64,000 bases of DNA from Diphasiastrum complanatum (GCA_029204225.1 CM055095.1:34747078-34811077), one strand, 5' to 3'; shown: positions 30,214-41,809, numbered from the stretch's first letter. The notes: generated by a model from the sequence alone, not told the origin. Numbers and translations: made by a program.

Positions 30214-31256
30214 ATGTCAATAACCTTCACGAGAAACTCTTGTAGATTGTTCGATGAAGATTCTGATAACCTGGTTGCCAAAGGCAATAGAAATGGTAAT
30301 TTGTATCACTTGAGCATCCGAACTAGAGTTGAACAAGCTAATCAAACTCATGAATCAACAAATATTTTGTGGCACAAAAGGCTATGTCACATGAACATGG
30401 AAGCCCTGTACCAAGCCAACAAAAGTCAGAGAATTGAAGGAGTTGAAATCAAAAGTCGATATATTCGAACTACCTATGAATCTTGTCTTACAGGCAAAAT
30501 GTCTCGAACACCTTTCAATAAATATGTTTATAAAGCAACCAAGGTACTGGAAATTGTACATTCAGATATTTGTGGACCATTTGGAGTGTTGTCATTAGGT
30601 GATGCAAAATACTTCATTACGTTTATCGATGACTTCAGCAAGTTCGCTGTAGTATACTTTATTCGTACAAAATCAGAAGCTTTCAAGAAATTTGTTGAGT
30701 ATACGAATTGGGCTGAGAAGCAGACAGGCAACAAGTTGAAGCAAATTCGCACAGATCGTGGAGGTATTATGCATACAAAAACAGCATCATACACACCTCC
30801 GCACAATGGAATAGTTGAACGAAGAAATCGTACACTTATGGAAGCTGCAAAGTGTATGATGGCTCATGCAAAATCACCAAAGGAGTTATGGGTGGAAGCA
30901 GTAGCTACGTCAAACTATCTTCAGAATCAAATTCTGAAATCAAGAATGCCGGATAAAACTCCTCATGAAGTATGGTGAAAGTCGAAGCCAAATTTGGATC
31001 ATGTTCGGACATTTGGATGTGCAGTTTATATGCACATACCAGACAAATTGAGGAAGAAACTTGATAACAAAGCAGAACAAGGTTTTCTGGTAGGATTCGA
31101 GTTGCATTCTTCATATTATCGAGTTTACATACCCGAAACTGAAAAAGTAAAAGTTGTACGAGATGTAAAATTCAATGAGTCAAAGTACATAGCAGACAGT
31201 GACTTAGTTGGCTATGAATTCTCAAGAGTTGTTATGAGTTATCATCTACAAAAGTA
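30214..31256 (+). pseudogene. Copia-D GAG-pre-integrase and integrase
   Basis: Reads 'NILWHKRLCHMNMEALYQAN' (HH pair of the zinc site), 'YESCLTGKMSRTPF' in which the first Cys of the CxxC pair is Tyr, then the core 'LEIVHSDICGPFG', 'FIDDFSKFAVVYFI', 'IRTDRGG', a local deletion of roughly 20-25 residues, and 'YTPPHNGIVERRNRTLMEAA'. The D,D,E residues are kept but their spacing is shortened. A TGA at 30976-30978 separates the last part, 'VRTFGCAVYMHIPDKLRKKL' (30994-31256). Confidence 0.85.
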
Positions 31257-31390
31257 AAGCAAGCAGATGATAAAGAAGAATTACCATTCGAACACAATAG
31301 TGATTCAGAGGGAGTTCAATTTCGAGAACCTGAAAGACTCGAAATACCATATCGAATTCAAGCCGAACAGGTCGAACCTGAGTTGCGTCT

Positions 31391-32145
31391 TTGAATTCGA
31401 GACCTATACAGACTATGAGAAGATCTAAAAGGCAGCGTGAACCACCAATAAGGTTTGGTCATGATGAATTTTGTGGCTTCACTAATGAACCTCAGACATT
31501 CGAAGAAGCTATTGACAAACCAAATAAAAATCGTTGGATTCAAAAAATGGAGGATGAAATGTCATCCATGTATAAGAACAATGTATGGACACTTGCACTT
31601 GTACCTAATGGAAGGAAACCAGTCAAATGCAAGTGGATCTACAAGATCAAAACAGGTCCTGTGGGGAAAACATCAGATACAACGAGGCTGTTGGTGAAAG
31701 GTTTTTCACAAAAATATGGGATTGACTACACTGATACATTCTCACCAGTAGTCAAATACACATCATTCGCTTGTTATTTGCTTATGCAGTGGCTCATGAT
31801 CTCAAAATCCATATAGTGGATGAGAAAACTGCTTTCTTGGAGAGGAGGATTATTCATGGATCAACCACTTGGCTTTGTAAGCCAAGAATATCCAGAATAC
31901 GGATGTCACATGAATAAAAGTATCTATGGTCTGAAACAGGCAGCAAGACAATGGTATAGAAAGAAGGACAAAGCGCTACGTTATTTAGGCTTCACCTTTA
32001 TTCGCTGAATTGAATGTATATATCAAATATGTCAAAGATGAAATTATTATTCTAGATATTTATGTTGACGATACTCTAATTTTCTCAAGAAAAGATGAGT
32101 TAATTTCAGATGTCAAAAGAAACATTTCAAAGATCTAGCAAATTT
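31391..32145 (+). pseudogene. Copia-D reverse transcriptase, 3'-truncated
   Basis: 'EPQTFEEAIDKPNKNRWIQK' and 'CKWIYKIKTGPVGKTSDTTR' start the RT, then 'GIDYTDTFSPVVKYTS'. After a stop there is 'GFVSQEYPEY' and 'MNKSIYGLKQAARQWYRKKD' (31910-31970), and near 32060 'DIYVDDTLIFSR' with the catalytic YVDD. It ends in 'DVKRNISK' at about 32130. The RT C-terminus, RNase H, polypurine tract and 3' LTR are missing. Confidence 0.83.
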
Positions 32146-32212
32146 GATTTGAGATAGTTTTGATTGAAAAATCTAGATCCAATCTCATTGTCCTTGATTT
32201 GAATTTCTGAAG

Positions 32213-33330
32213 ATGGCTGTCCCTGGAGGTGCTCCTCAGGAAGTCAATCCAATCATTGTTAGAAGAGCACCTCATTTGGATCTACCCAAATACAATGGGT
32301 TAACAAATCCAGTTAGATTTCTGTAGATCTATGCTTAATCCTGTGAAGTCTATGGCGAAATTTTCCCTCGAAATAAACTGCATCAACGAATGCCAACGCT
32401 ACTACAGAAATGATGCTCAATGAGTTCGAGAAACTTGGAAAGGACCAGCAGAAACAGACGGAAAAGTTGCAGTCGCAATTTGATGAGAAGATCAAAGCAT
32501 TGGAAGATTTCCATGGAAAAGCGAACAAGGAACCTGAGAAGTTTGCGAAGACTTTTCCTACCAGGGAAAATGTCTGGTGTTCTGGCAATTTAATTCACAC
32601 GGTTGGAAATCAGAAAAAGATGCAAATTTTATCACCTAGATTTTGTATTGTTTACAGTTTAAGGCACATCATTTCAGCCTCTATTTGTACAGGAAATCAC
32701 ACAGTGAATTAATGTCCTCAATTGAAAAAATGAATGGAAACTAGTGTATGCCATTTGTGTAATTTGCCTGATCATGAGACTACTTTTTGCAATTTCAATC
32801 CTCGGATAATTCAGCAACGGTATGCCCAAATGGGATATCAAGAACCACAATATGGAGGAAATCCAGCAGCTAGACCTCGACAATCTGCTCTTGGATACCC
32901 GGAACGTTTAGCCTTACCTGCACCACCAAAACACTCCGTCCTCCTGCCAATTTGATGGCACCATAACCGTACATAAGTGATGAGCAATGGAACTATGGTA
33001 ATGATCAAGAGGGTGGATCTTCATAACAGTATGTTATATATGTTGTCGCGTAACAACAAGCATCTAGAAATTGGACCACAACATCACTTGGATGCTTTGC
33101 ATGTGGAGAAAATCACAGAGTTGCAGAATGTCCAAATAAAGGAAAATTTGTACCATTCTATCGTGACTGTGGTTATGGGAATTGCTATAAAGACTGTCCA
33201 GCAAGACCGAAGCCACCACCAGCTATAGCTCCTGTAAATTTGATAACAATCAAGCGAAGACCAGAAGCTCAGAATAAATCAAGTGTACCCTTGATGGTGG
33301 TCACCAGAGCATAGAAGCAGAAAAAACCAG
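32213..33330 (+). pseudogene. Gypsy-E gag with Cys-rich motifs
   Basis: ATG at 32213 begins 'MAVPGGAPQEVNPIIVRRAP', followed by 'LDLPKYNGLTNPVRF'. It then breaks into other frames: 'NEFEKLGKDQQKQTEKLQSQ' (coiled, 32410-32530), a motif 'CHLCNLPDHETTFC' (CCHC, 32750-32790), and near 33090-33200 'CFACGENHRVAECP' followed by 'YRDCGYGNCYKDCP'. The frames carry many stops. The Cys-rich motifs imply nucleic-acid binding, as in other gag proteins. The capsid core is not recognisable and may be partly deleted near 32330. Confidence 0.7.
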
Positions 33331-33582
33331 TGGCGGATCCAGTACCTGCTGATTCTATACCATTAACAGATACACAACAACATCTGGAGTCTATCCAAAT
33401 CTTCATGTAGAAAAAAGAAGATATCAAGATATGAGGTAGTGGATTAAACATCTGCAAGAGGAAGAGGAGCTTGAAGCTGCTAAAGCAACAATCGAAGTTC
33501 ATCCTTCACAATTGCAGCCACCAAGAAATTCACGTACAGATATGAATGATCAATTGCATCATCATGAAAAACCCTTCACAAG

Positions 33583-34500
33583 ATGACTGAACCGGAAGTG
33601 CCACAAATAGAACTGCTCATGAATATTTTATCTTGTAAGATTAATATTTCATTGGAAGAGTTTCTGAAGTTGGTGCCAAAAGCAAAAGAAGTCTTAGCAC
33701 AAAAGTTAGCTCAAGCAGAACCAAAAGTCCATCAAGAGCCACTTTTTTGTGCTGGATTTGAAGAATCTAATGGAGTACTCCATGTCGGAGCCGCTTGGGA
33801 AAGTGAACAAAAGAATATCACCCTACCGATATAGCATAGACAATTTCCTAAGGAAACAGCTGTGATAGATGGCGGTTCAGGAGCTAACCTGATTTCTACA
33901 AAGCTACATGCAAAATGGGGTCTTACAAAGATCAAGCCTGCGACTTTTTCCATTAAACTAGCTGATCAAACGACAGTTCGTCTGCAAGGAATGGTTGAAG
34001 ATATACCTGTCAGAATTGCGGAGTATAGTTCATCATTACTTTTGTAGTAATGGACTTACTAGAAGCACCAAATGTCTACTGAGTCTTATTGGGATGTCCA
34101 TGGTTACAAGCTACACAAGTAATTCATAACTGGGGTATTGGAAAAATCACTTTTGAAAATCGTGAATGTGTAGTCAAATTTGATCCTGCAACTTGGACTA
34201 TCAAACTAGTGGTTCAAAAAGAGGATGATGATTCATCAACAGCGAATCATACTTGTGATCGACCAGAGAAAAATTTGGGAGTTCATTACGATTCTCGAAC
34301 GGATATTGTCAACTGGAATGAAGCTCTTGCAACGATTGATTGTACAACAAGATATATGTGTCCACAAGATAATCAGTCAGATTTGAACGAGATTTCATTA
34401 TTGGATCGAACCTTGGATACACCGATCACTTTTCTTGGATATCAACGGAACCTATACCAGATCCGATTGAAGATGACCCCATACTTGCGAGTCATGCCTT
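33583..34500 (+). pseudogene. Gypsy-E protease region
   Basis: 'VPQIELLMNILSCKINISLE' leads to 'AVIDGGSGANLISTKLHAKW' (33855-33920), an aspartic-protease-like site in which the triad is D-G-G, and 'MGCPWLQATQVIHNWGIGKI' (34089), the family landmark after the protease. Two stops at about 34046 and 34080 interrupt it. D-G-G-S-G variants are common in this branch of plant gypsy elements, so I take it as a family trait, not damage. Confidence 0.72.
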
Positions 34501-35250
34501 GACTTATGATGATGATGCAGAAATTACGGATGAGCAGATTCTAGATCATATCAATCCGACCATATTTGGAGTGTGTAATGTTCCTAGTGAACCAACAATA
34601 AAATCTTCCAAAGTAATTATATTGAAGAAAGACATGATCATATGGTCAATGACAAAGAAACAAGCCAAGCAACATTATAATACGGTCTTAAAATGGGAAA
34701 ATCCTCCTCAAAAGATTGATTCAGCTAATGTGCCACCCTTATTGGATAAAGGCAAAGAGAAAGTTGAGGATGATTCTACAAGGCAGAATTCTAGCAAGAC
34801 ATCATCGTCTTGGAAGTCATCGCCTCCACGATCAATTCCTGCTAAGAAGGCTAAGCGAAGATCCAAAACAAGTCCTTTAAAAAGGGAACAAGCAGTAGTC
34901 CAGCATAATATGCCCGAACATATTAAACGTTATACATTGGATGATGTGGTTATCATGTTATCTAAGGCACATCGTGAACCCGAAAAACATGTGCCAGACT
35001 CGAAAGATATTTATGATGGCCCAGCTAGGACACGACCAATGAATCTTGTTGAACCAGAAGAACCAAAAAAGATTGTACAAGTTGGATTACAACTTAATCC
35101 TGAACAGTATCAAGCACTCCACATGTTACTTATTAAGTATCAAGATTGTTTTGCATGGACTTATCAAGATCTGAAGGGTATTCCAACGTCAGTTATTGAA
35201 CATACCATACCTTTAGTACCTCATGCAGTTCCAAAGGTTACAAAGTTCTA
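34499..35250 (+). pseudogene. Gypsy-E linker and RT entrance
   Basis: A long open frame with an acidic start, a Ser/Lys/Pro-rich disordered middle ('SSKTSSSWKSSPPRSIPAKK') and then 'QVGLQLNPEQYQALHMLLIK', 'YQDCFAWTYQDLKGIPTSVI', 'EHTIPLVPHAVPKVTKFYRC' and 'NPN'. These are the residues that precede the RT fingers. The frame stays open to 35386, but after about 35260 it no longer resembles RT, so the junction with unrelated DNA lies there. Confidence 0.72.
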
Positions 35251-36783
35251 TCGTTGTAATCCTAATGTTTCAGATCTGATTCGTCTCTTTGATACTAGAT
35301 TGATTAGATCTTGGATTGAGGTTAGGCAAGGAAAGAAATCCACTACAGCTAGATTTGATACATTGCATCTAGACTATAATTTCTAGGTTTTTTATGAAGT
35401 ACCAAGAAGTTACCAAATTAGGGCTAGTTTAGGGCAAGTGGCCAAATGATCAACATGGAGAAATAATCATCAAAGTTTTTTTCTTTGTGAAAAACTTATC
35501 TCTTTTGTTTCTATTTCCATCTCTTGTATATTTCTCAAATTATCTTGATTTTTAGTGTGTAGAATGTGATTTTTCTTGTAGATCTTCAATCCACACATGT
35601 GAAATGATGTATGTTGTTGTTGTTGTTGTACAAACAGGGACAAGACCATCCTGTATCTAAGTGATTATATTCAAATATTTGTAATTTATGCAATTCTAGC
35701 ATGTGTAAAGTGATGATTTCTATCTTGTAGCTAAATCTAGATGTGCACTTCGAATTGGCCCAAGATCTAAGATCTATCAAGTGTGTTTTGATCTAATTTT
35801 CTCATAGTTTAGTATGGATTAGAGAATAAATTCTTTTTCTCCATGATTTATTGCTTGTATGATCTGTGGAGAGAGATTGAGAGGTGAAACACATCAGATC
35901 CCAACACCCTATCAGTTTCATATATCCTAATAAATCATGTAGTTTGACAAATTATTCAAAAAAAGAGCCAAAAATCACCTATCAAACTTGATACTACTCT
36001 GATCAAACCAACATTTGCCCCATCTGGTAGTACATTAGTCTACCACATTAGCAAAAAATACTATACTTCAGACGAAGGTTAGTTCTTAGCTAGTTCATGG
36101 AAATTGTAAAAAAATAGCCAAAAAAATGAAAAATCCCTTGTAAAAAAGGTCCAAAATCTCACATTAGCTCCAAACACCCCAAATAACCCTCACCCACCTT
36201 CATTTTAAGCATCAAAGTCATTCTACAAGTCAATGAAGGTTAGTTTTGAGTGTACAATCTTTGACAAAAGATTTTAAACACCAAAAATAAGAAATAGCCT
36301 TCAAAACCCTTGCCAACTTCAAAATCTGCAAAAGTACTTACTGCAAACCTTTGCCAGTCTACCAATAGCTACTTTTCCATGTTTTCTAGCATCAGTGAAG
36401 TCGGTGAAGTTCCATACAATGAAAAAGTGATCACAAGAGTAACTAGTTGTGTAGCATGGCAAAGCTCTCAGTGATGCTATTTAAAAGGCTAAGCAAAAAT
36501 TGAGTGCACAATACCCATAATTTCACATCAGAGACGATGTTGTTGGAGGAGGAAATGGGATGATATATGATGCTATCACTATCCTATCATATATTGTAAA
36601 GATGTGAATAAAATTTTTACATATTGGCTAGGTCATTTACCTTTGTAATTTGATGTACATATTTGCTACATCGTCAGGACTTATGGTAACATGCTTGTAA
36701 TTCGTATACAAGAACTAAGGACTAGGTCTCATTAAAAGTCTATTGGATTGACCTTCTAAATTGCAAGAGTTGCAAGAATTACT
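35251..36783. other. Unassigned AT-rich sequence
   Basis: No LTR boundary, gene or clear repeat is seen apart from a short (GTT)n at 35610-35627. Frames here are short and motif-free. It may include the 5' part of the element that ends at 37929, but no primer site was found. Confidence 0.35.
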
Positions 36784-37710
36784 ATGGAGTGCTTACATGA
36801 TTTGCAACATAAATGTAATTCCCAATTTGAATCGAGTAAGAGAATTCCAAATGCGAGTATAGTGTCAATGCAAGGACACCAAAAATCAGCTGAGGATAAA
36901 GGAGACAATATGGAGAATTATGAGGAGAACATTTTTGTTTTGAAAGTGATTTTCAATTGTGCAATATAAAGTCCAGTTCAAGCAATTAAGTTGTCAATGA
37001 GGCAAATCACTCAAGGACCTTGTCTTCCTTGAGATCACAAGAACTATTGCATCACGTTCAACCAAAAGTCTTGTCTAAGACTTATTGGAAAATGGAATTA
37101 ATAGACAAGGATAAAATTGATTTATATGAATGTTTCACATTCAGTATAGAGTGCACAATGAAATGTGATGAAACTTGTAATATACAAGTTGGAAATTGTC
37201 CTAGCTATGAGATGTGACAAACAATTAAAAATCCATTATATCAAAGTTTCCAGTTTGTGGTTCAAAATATTGGAGATATCAATATTTTTGAACATGATGA
37301 TGTAGTTTACGTAAGATTTTTCGTAGAAACTTTTAGTGAAAGAGATATCATCACTCTTTGCAAGCATCTCATTCACTTGATATTCTTGGAAATGAATGTC
37401 CATTTACAATATCATTTGTTATTTTCAAAGGATCAACTGAAGCATATTAGTTCCTATATTGGGAATCGATCATGCAATGATTTCTTCATGTGGGATCTTA
37501 ACAATTCAAATGCAAGACTAATGGTTATCATCGAAGAATTTGGATTGAACAACAAAGTGACTATCCAAAAACACGACAAAATCTTTAGGCCAGCACAACT
37601 AGGTGCAACGCTAAAATATGATAAAGCAATTGGATAGATCATCCAATTTGTCATGATGTTGAAGAAGCAGACAGAAGAGGATATTTCTATTTAGTTGTCA
37701 AAAAGCAATA
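36784..37710 (+). pseudogene. Unidentified degenerate reading frame next to an LTR
   Basis: From 37020 one frame stays open through a single TGA (37216) to 37637: 'ELIDKDKIDLYECFTFSIEC', 'NIGDINIFEHDDVVYVRFFV', 'ITLCKHLIHLIFLEMNVHLQ' and 'RLMVIIEEFGLNNKVTIQKH'. A frame at 36784-36969 ('HQKSAEDKGDNMENYEENIF') may be its upstream part in another phase. Codon use looks protein-like, but I do not recognise gag, protease, RT, integrase or any host family. It ends ~220 bp before a polypurine tract and LTR, the position of an extra 3' ORF in some LTR elements. Confidence 0.45.
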
Positions 37711-37919
37711 TGGTCTTTCATCCATCTCTTCTTCAGCCATCTTTTCCCCTTAATGGAAATGCAAGTTGTAGACTTAAGCTATCAAATGGGTTCAATTCAA
37801 ATAGCCTTCAGTCTACAATTGTGGAGCAAGTTGTTGGACATGACATCTTCTCCAGAACTACCTAAATGGAACATTCAAATTCATCGAATGAGCATCTTCA
37901 TTAGGACAAAAATATTTAA

Positions 37920-38920
37920 GTAGGGGGAGTGTCATGTACTTTTAGTACATCAGTGCTTTTCAAGGCAATATAATCCATTGTAAGCCCAAAAGGAGCTATT
38001 AGCCTTAAGAACAAGGTGGTTCCCAAGTACATTAAATAATACTTAACAAGGGCTAACTATCCCTCAAGATAGTTATGTTTAGTTAAGTAAGAGCATTGTC
38101 TATAACTAGACAAGAGACATCAACTTTTGGATCTTTTGGCTCATTTGCAAGTGAGAGCTCTAAGCTTCCTCCTTGTGGATGTGAGCCTTGGGATTTCCAT
38201 TGCTAGGTCTCATGTGCCTTATCTATGCAAAGGTATGCACATGGAACTCAATCGTGTGAAAAATTGCCTACATTGACAAATCTAGCCATGTAGAATATTG
38301 TACATTTTGTCAGTATTGTTTGTTGGTTACTTGAATGGCCAAAGTGCCACTTGTACATTCACACCTAAAGTAGGTTACCACGAGTCAAGAGGAGTGGTTG
38401 TGTCCATTTGGTAGTGATTCCTACTTTGTAGGATCTAGACCATGATTTACCTACCAAGCATGACTCTTGGATCTAGGCTAGGGTTTTCACATTAGGGCAA
38501 GAAAGTTGAGTCTACTTCCTTATTACATGCTGGATTTTCACCTAACTTAGCAAAGGAAGTGTCTTTTACTATGTATTCTCATTCTCCATAGTGAGGAGAT
38601 AGAAACTTTTTGGAGTCTCAAGGAGAAACTCGAGTTTCCTCTCATTGTATGATGATTGCTTTTGATTCCAATGAAACCCAACTTTGGCACATTCTAAACA
38701 CTGTCTACAGGCCGTACTACAGCCTTATTTCCACACGTGTGAATTTGGATTATAGTTATTGATAAATTCTTTGATTGTCTCTACTTGTTTTCTATCAAGC
38801 TGCTAAACTAGATCTTGTTTTCTAATGACTAGTATCTGATAGATTGTTTAACAAGCACACAATCAACCTTGTGGATCATTCAAAGATCCATTTATGGTCC
38901 TTAGTACTGTACTTATAACA
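37920..38920 (+). repeat. Polypurine tract and 3' LTR (~1 kb) of an unassigned LTR element
   Basis: AGTAGGGGGAG at about 37919-37929 followed by TGTCATGTACTTTTAGTACA at 37930, then ~990 bp ending ...CTTATAACA at 38920 (TG...CA). The tip is a hairpin ATGTAC-TTTT-AGTACAT. It contains one CACACGTGTG motif (CACGTG at 38734-38739). No partner LTR is in the window, and the right flank switches at once to a minus-strand gypsy RT scrap, which supports the end position. Confidence 0.6.
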
Positions 38921-38924
38921 AATC

Positions 38925-39105
38925 GTTCAATTGGGTGGTCGTAAGATTGGTGCTGAGACCAAGGCGTCTTTAAGCTTCTGGAAAACCTGTAAGGCTTCCT
39001 CCGTCCAATGCGGTTCTGTGGTGAGTTTGTAAATTGACCTTGCTAACTCCACAAAATCTCAAATGAAGATCCAATAGTAGTTAGTGTGGCCCATGAAAAT
39101 GTGAT
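38925..39105 (-). pseudogene. Gypsy RT thumb fragment
   Basis: The minus strand reads 'GHTNYYWIFI', a stop, then 'DFVELARSIYKLTTEPHWTE' and 'EALQVFQKLKDALVSAPILR', the RT connection of Ty3/gypsy elements (usual form GH..YYRRFI, W...C..AF..LK..L..APIL). It is an isolated ~180-bp piece. Confidence 0.75.
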
Positions 39106-39953
39106 GAAGTTGGTCAATATTTACTGAACGGGCTTTTCCATTGATGATAATTGTTCTTCTTCATCACTTTGCACTTCCAATTCATTCACTGATGATGTTT
39201 ATGAAGAATTATCTTTATCATCGTTTCGCACTTCCAATTCATCTTCTGATGATGTTGATGATGATGCACCGCAATTACTTTGCCTATTATTTTTCTGCAT
39301 TCCTAAATTAACAATTTTTTCCAATTGAACTATAGGTGTCTTGTCCTGATCCTTCAAATTTTGTAACCGCATTATCATATTAATGATATTTAATTAAATA
39401 GAACTATATGTATACATTTGAGATGACAGTTCCTGTCTGAAGAATTGAGCCTTCTGATCTGTGTTCCTGATTGTAACTGACATAAGTTTCTAACGTGCTC
39501 TAAAACTATTCGTGCTCTTTAACCATAATCTTGGACTTAAGTTGTTGAGGACTTTTGTCTAGAAACGAACAGTTCGCGAACGCGATTAATTAATTGTTTG
39601 CACAACCACGAATACATCGAACATTTCTTGACTCTCTGTTGACACCTTAATCAGCCGGAGTGTAGTATTGATGTGCTACTCTGATAACATCTCACCTATA
39701 GAACGCGTTTCATTTGATTTAATAGAGGCAAGACTGCTGTTCTGAAATTATTAACACTACACACCCCAACACAAGTAATACTGGTTGTTTTCTAATGTCT
39801 GTTGACAACCAGAATAACATCCAAAGCTACTTCACTCAAAACAAATCATAAATTGTACCAAATACATAACTTTCTAATGCTGTCCTCTGTGGGTTCGACA
39901 TTATTTACTACAAAATCTATATTAACCTTGTTGGTATAGTATGACATATACCA
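39106..39953. other. Acidic-coding remnant (minus) and probable end of the Gypsy-F 5' LTR
   Basis: 39161-39274 holds two 57-bp imperfect tandem units (CGCACTTCCAATTCATC type) that on the minus strand encode 'SSEDELEVRND' and 'SVNELEVQSD'. The upstream frame there reads 'MRLQNLKDQDKTPIVQLEKI'. This is protein-like but unidentified. The part next to 39953 should be the Gypsy-F 5' LTR, since it ends CA just before a primer site; its start could not be found. Confidence 0.4.
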
Positions 39954-39958
39954 ATTTT

Positions 39959-39977
39959 TGGTGCCATTGTCGTGGAT
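39959..39977 (+). other. Primer-binding site (tRNA-Asp type) of Gypsy-F
   Basis: TGGTGCCATTGTCGTGGAT matches TGGCGCCGTTGCCGGGGAT, the complement of the plant tRNA-Asp 3' end used by Athila/Tat-type elements, at 15 of 19 positions. Three of the four differences are C-to-T or G-to-A, as expected from deamination. Confidence 0.75.
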
Positions 39978-40103
39978 AGCTTATGAAAGCTATAAGAAAA
40001 CTCATACATCCATCTTTATTTCCAGTATATGTTAGATAGAGAATCCCGATTAGAACGATACCGTAAGCTTAGAGAGGAATTTTTATGAAGACAAAGTGAG
40101 AGT

Positions 40104-41760
40104 ATGAGTCGAAGAAATCTCGACGAAATCACTGCCCAGTTACTTGAACTCCTAATTAGCTTCGGTGTGGAGGGTCCTGCTGCACGTTTCACTTTTGTCT
40201 CAAAAATTCAGTACGATTATTTTAAAGGAACTACTTCAGATTATGCAGATAGCTATGTCTTGCAATTTGAGTCAATCGCTAATACAAATAACGAAGGAAC
40301 TGACGTAGACAAACTATGAATTTTTCCTGGTCTGCTGAGAAAGCAGACACGCATATGGTACAACCAAGTTGAACCAGGCTGTGTAGGAACCTAGTTACTA
40401 CTGAAAGATGCGTTTCTGAATCAGTTCAGAGAAATCGGTTATAAATCTAAAATTCTCGGACGTCCGAACGATGTTCAGAAGAAGACTAAAGATCGCTTCG
40501 AAAATATACACGAAAGGTTAAGAATCCTATAGGAAAACTAACCGGTGTATATCCCGTTGATATGCAGATCGAATGGTTTCTGGCTGGCTTACCACCAAAG
40601 ATTGATCGGTATTGCAGACAATGGGACATGACCTCCTTAGCAGTAGTAATAGCTAGTGCTGAAAACTTCGAGACCTCAAAACTAGCACGAAAGCGACGCT
40701 CAACTAAAAGATCTCGTAAGTTCAAAATTGATTCTAGTGATAGTGATGATGATTCAGATTCTGACTCAAGTACCAGTTTTTCAAGCTCGGAGTTCGAAGG
40801 CAGTGATTCATCAGAATCAGAAGCTGATAAAGGAGATAAAAGAAATAAACGACGATCCAAACGAAAGGATGACACGAAAACAATCGAGAATAAGTCGTCA
40901 ACTTCTAAAGTTGAAAAGCTTTGGAAGAGTAATATGGTTGATCTTAATAAAAAGTTTAATGATTTGAAAGTGCAGATCTCTGAAGTTGCAGACAAAAAAC
41001 CAAAAGCGTCTTCTTCCAACTCAGGAATGTGGTGTATGAAATGTGGAACTTCTGGACATACTAAGGAAGACTGCACCAGTGTGAATGTAAAGTATATCGA
41101 AGATCCTGCACAAGAGGTACTTTTTATTTTTCAAAATGATGCGACTACTAATTATGTTCGGGGTACTGCAACATCAGCCCAGCAGGATAGACCAAAGTTC
41201 GCATCAAGAAGACCCAATCCTCCTGAATTTGTTGGACCAACGATGAAGTCACAGACCGGGACTAAGCTAGTGTCGGGCAATTGTAACAACTATGGAGAGC
41301 CAGGACATTTTTCACCTAACTGTCCTCAGCCACGAAGGCCGATCGGTTATGTACCGTTATACTCGAACTATAGGGAGCCTGGCCACAAGTATCCTGACTG
41401 CCCTCAGCCACAGAAGCTGCGACCTAAATATCAGTATGTAGCAACACCAGTTGATGCAGACTTGAAAGCAAAAGCTTTGACTGATGCTGTTGTGCAGATG
41501 ATTGATATTATTAAAGGAAAATTGGTGAAGACAGAAGACCAGTATGGGCCAAGTGACGTGGAAAAGATATTCAAAGTCACAACGAGAAGCAAAGGCTACT
41601 CAAAACCGGAACAAAAATCTTCAACGAAGCATAGAAAATCTTCGAAAAAGAAATCTTCTAGCAAGTCAACGAACAAATCTACAACCAAAGAAGATCTAAA
41701 AAATGACCCTGACTATGACTACAATGCTGCAAAATTATTTGCAAAAGACATCTCAGCATA
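40104..41760 (+). pseudogene. Gypsy-F gag (capsid, acidic linker, three zinc knuckles)
   Basis: A first frame (40104-40319) with 'RNLDEITAQLLELLISFGVE' and 'YDYFKGTTSDYADSYVLQFE' is capsid-like. After stops (40317, about 40393) the long frame 40562-41761 reads 'MQIEWFLAGLPPKIDRYCRQ', then a Ser/Asp/Glu-rich and a Lys-rich region. The knuckles follow: 'CMKCGTSGHTKEDC' (complete), 'CNNYGEPGHFSPNC' (second Cys to Tyr) and 'YSNYREPGHKYPDC' (first two Cys to Tyr). The Cys-to-Tyr changes need one G-to-A each. A basic tail 'KHRKSSKKKSSSKSTNKSTT' ends it. Confidence 0.82.
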
Positions 41761-41809
41761 AGCGAAATAAATAATCAACACTGAACTTCAGTCAGCTGCT
41801 GCAGAGAAG

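Larger units (their letters stand above)
29440..32145 (+). mobile_element. Copia-D, Ty1/copia remnant without LTRs
   Basis: A plus-strand copia interior: gag tail with two zinc knuckles, protease, GAG-pre-integrase, integrase and part of RT up to YVDD. No flanking LTR, primer site or polypurine tract is seen. It is cut off at about 32145 and abuts Gypsy-E. Codons are AT-rich and broken by scattered stops. Confidence 0.82.
32146..35250 (+). mobile_element. Gypsy-E, Tat/Athila-like Ty3/gypsy remnant
   Basis: A plus-strand gypsy interior without LTRs: gag with Cys-rich motifs, a protease of the DGGSG type, a linker rich in Lys/Ser, and only the entrance of RT ('DCFAWTYQDLKGIP'). The RT palm, RNase H and integrase are absent. 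The RT entrance resembles that of Gypsy-F ('DVFAWSLDDLKGIS') and the non-chromodomain Tat/Athila branch. It abuts Copia-D on the left and fades at about 35250. Confidence 0.75.
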
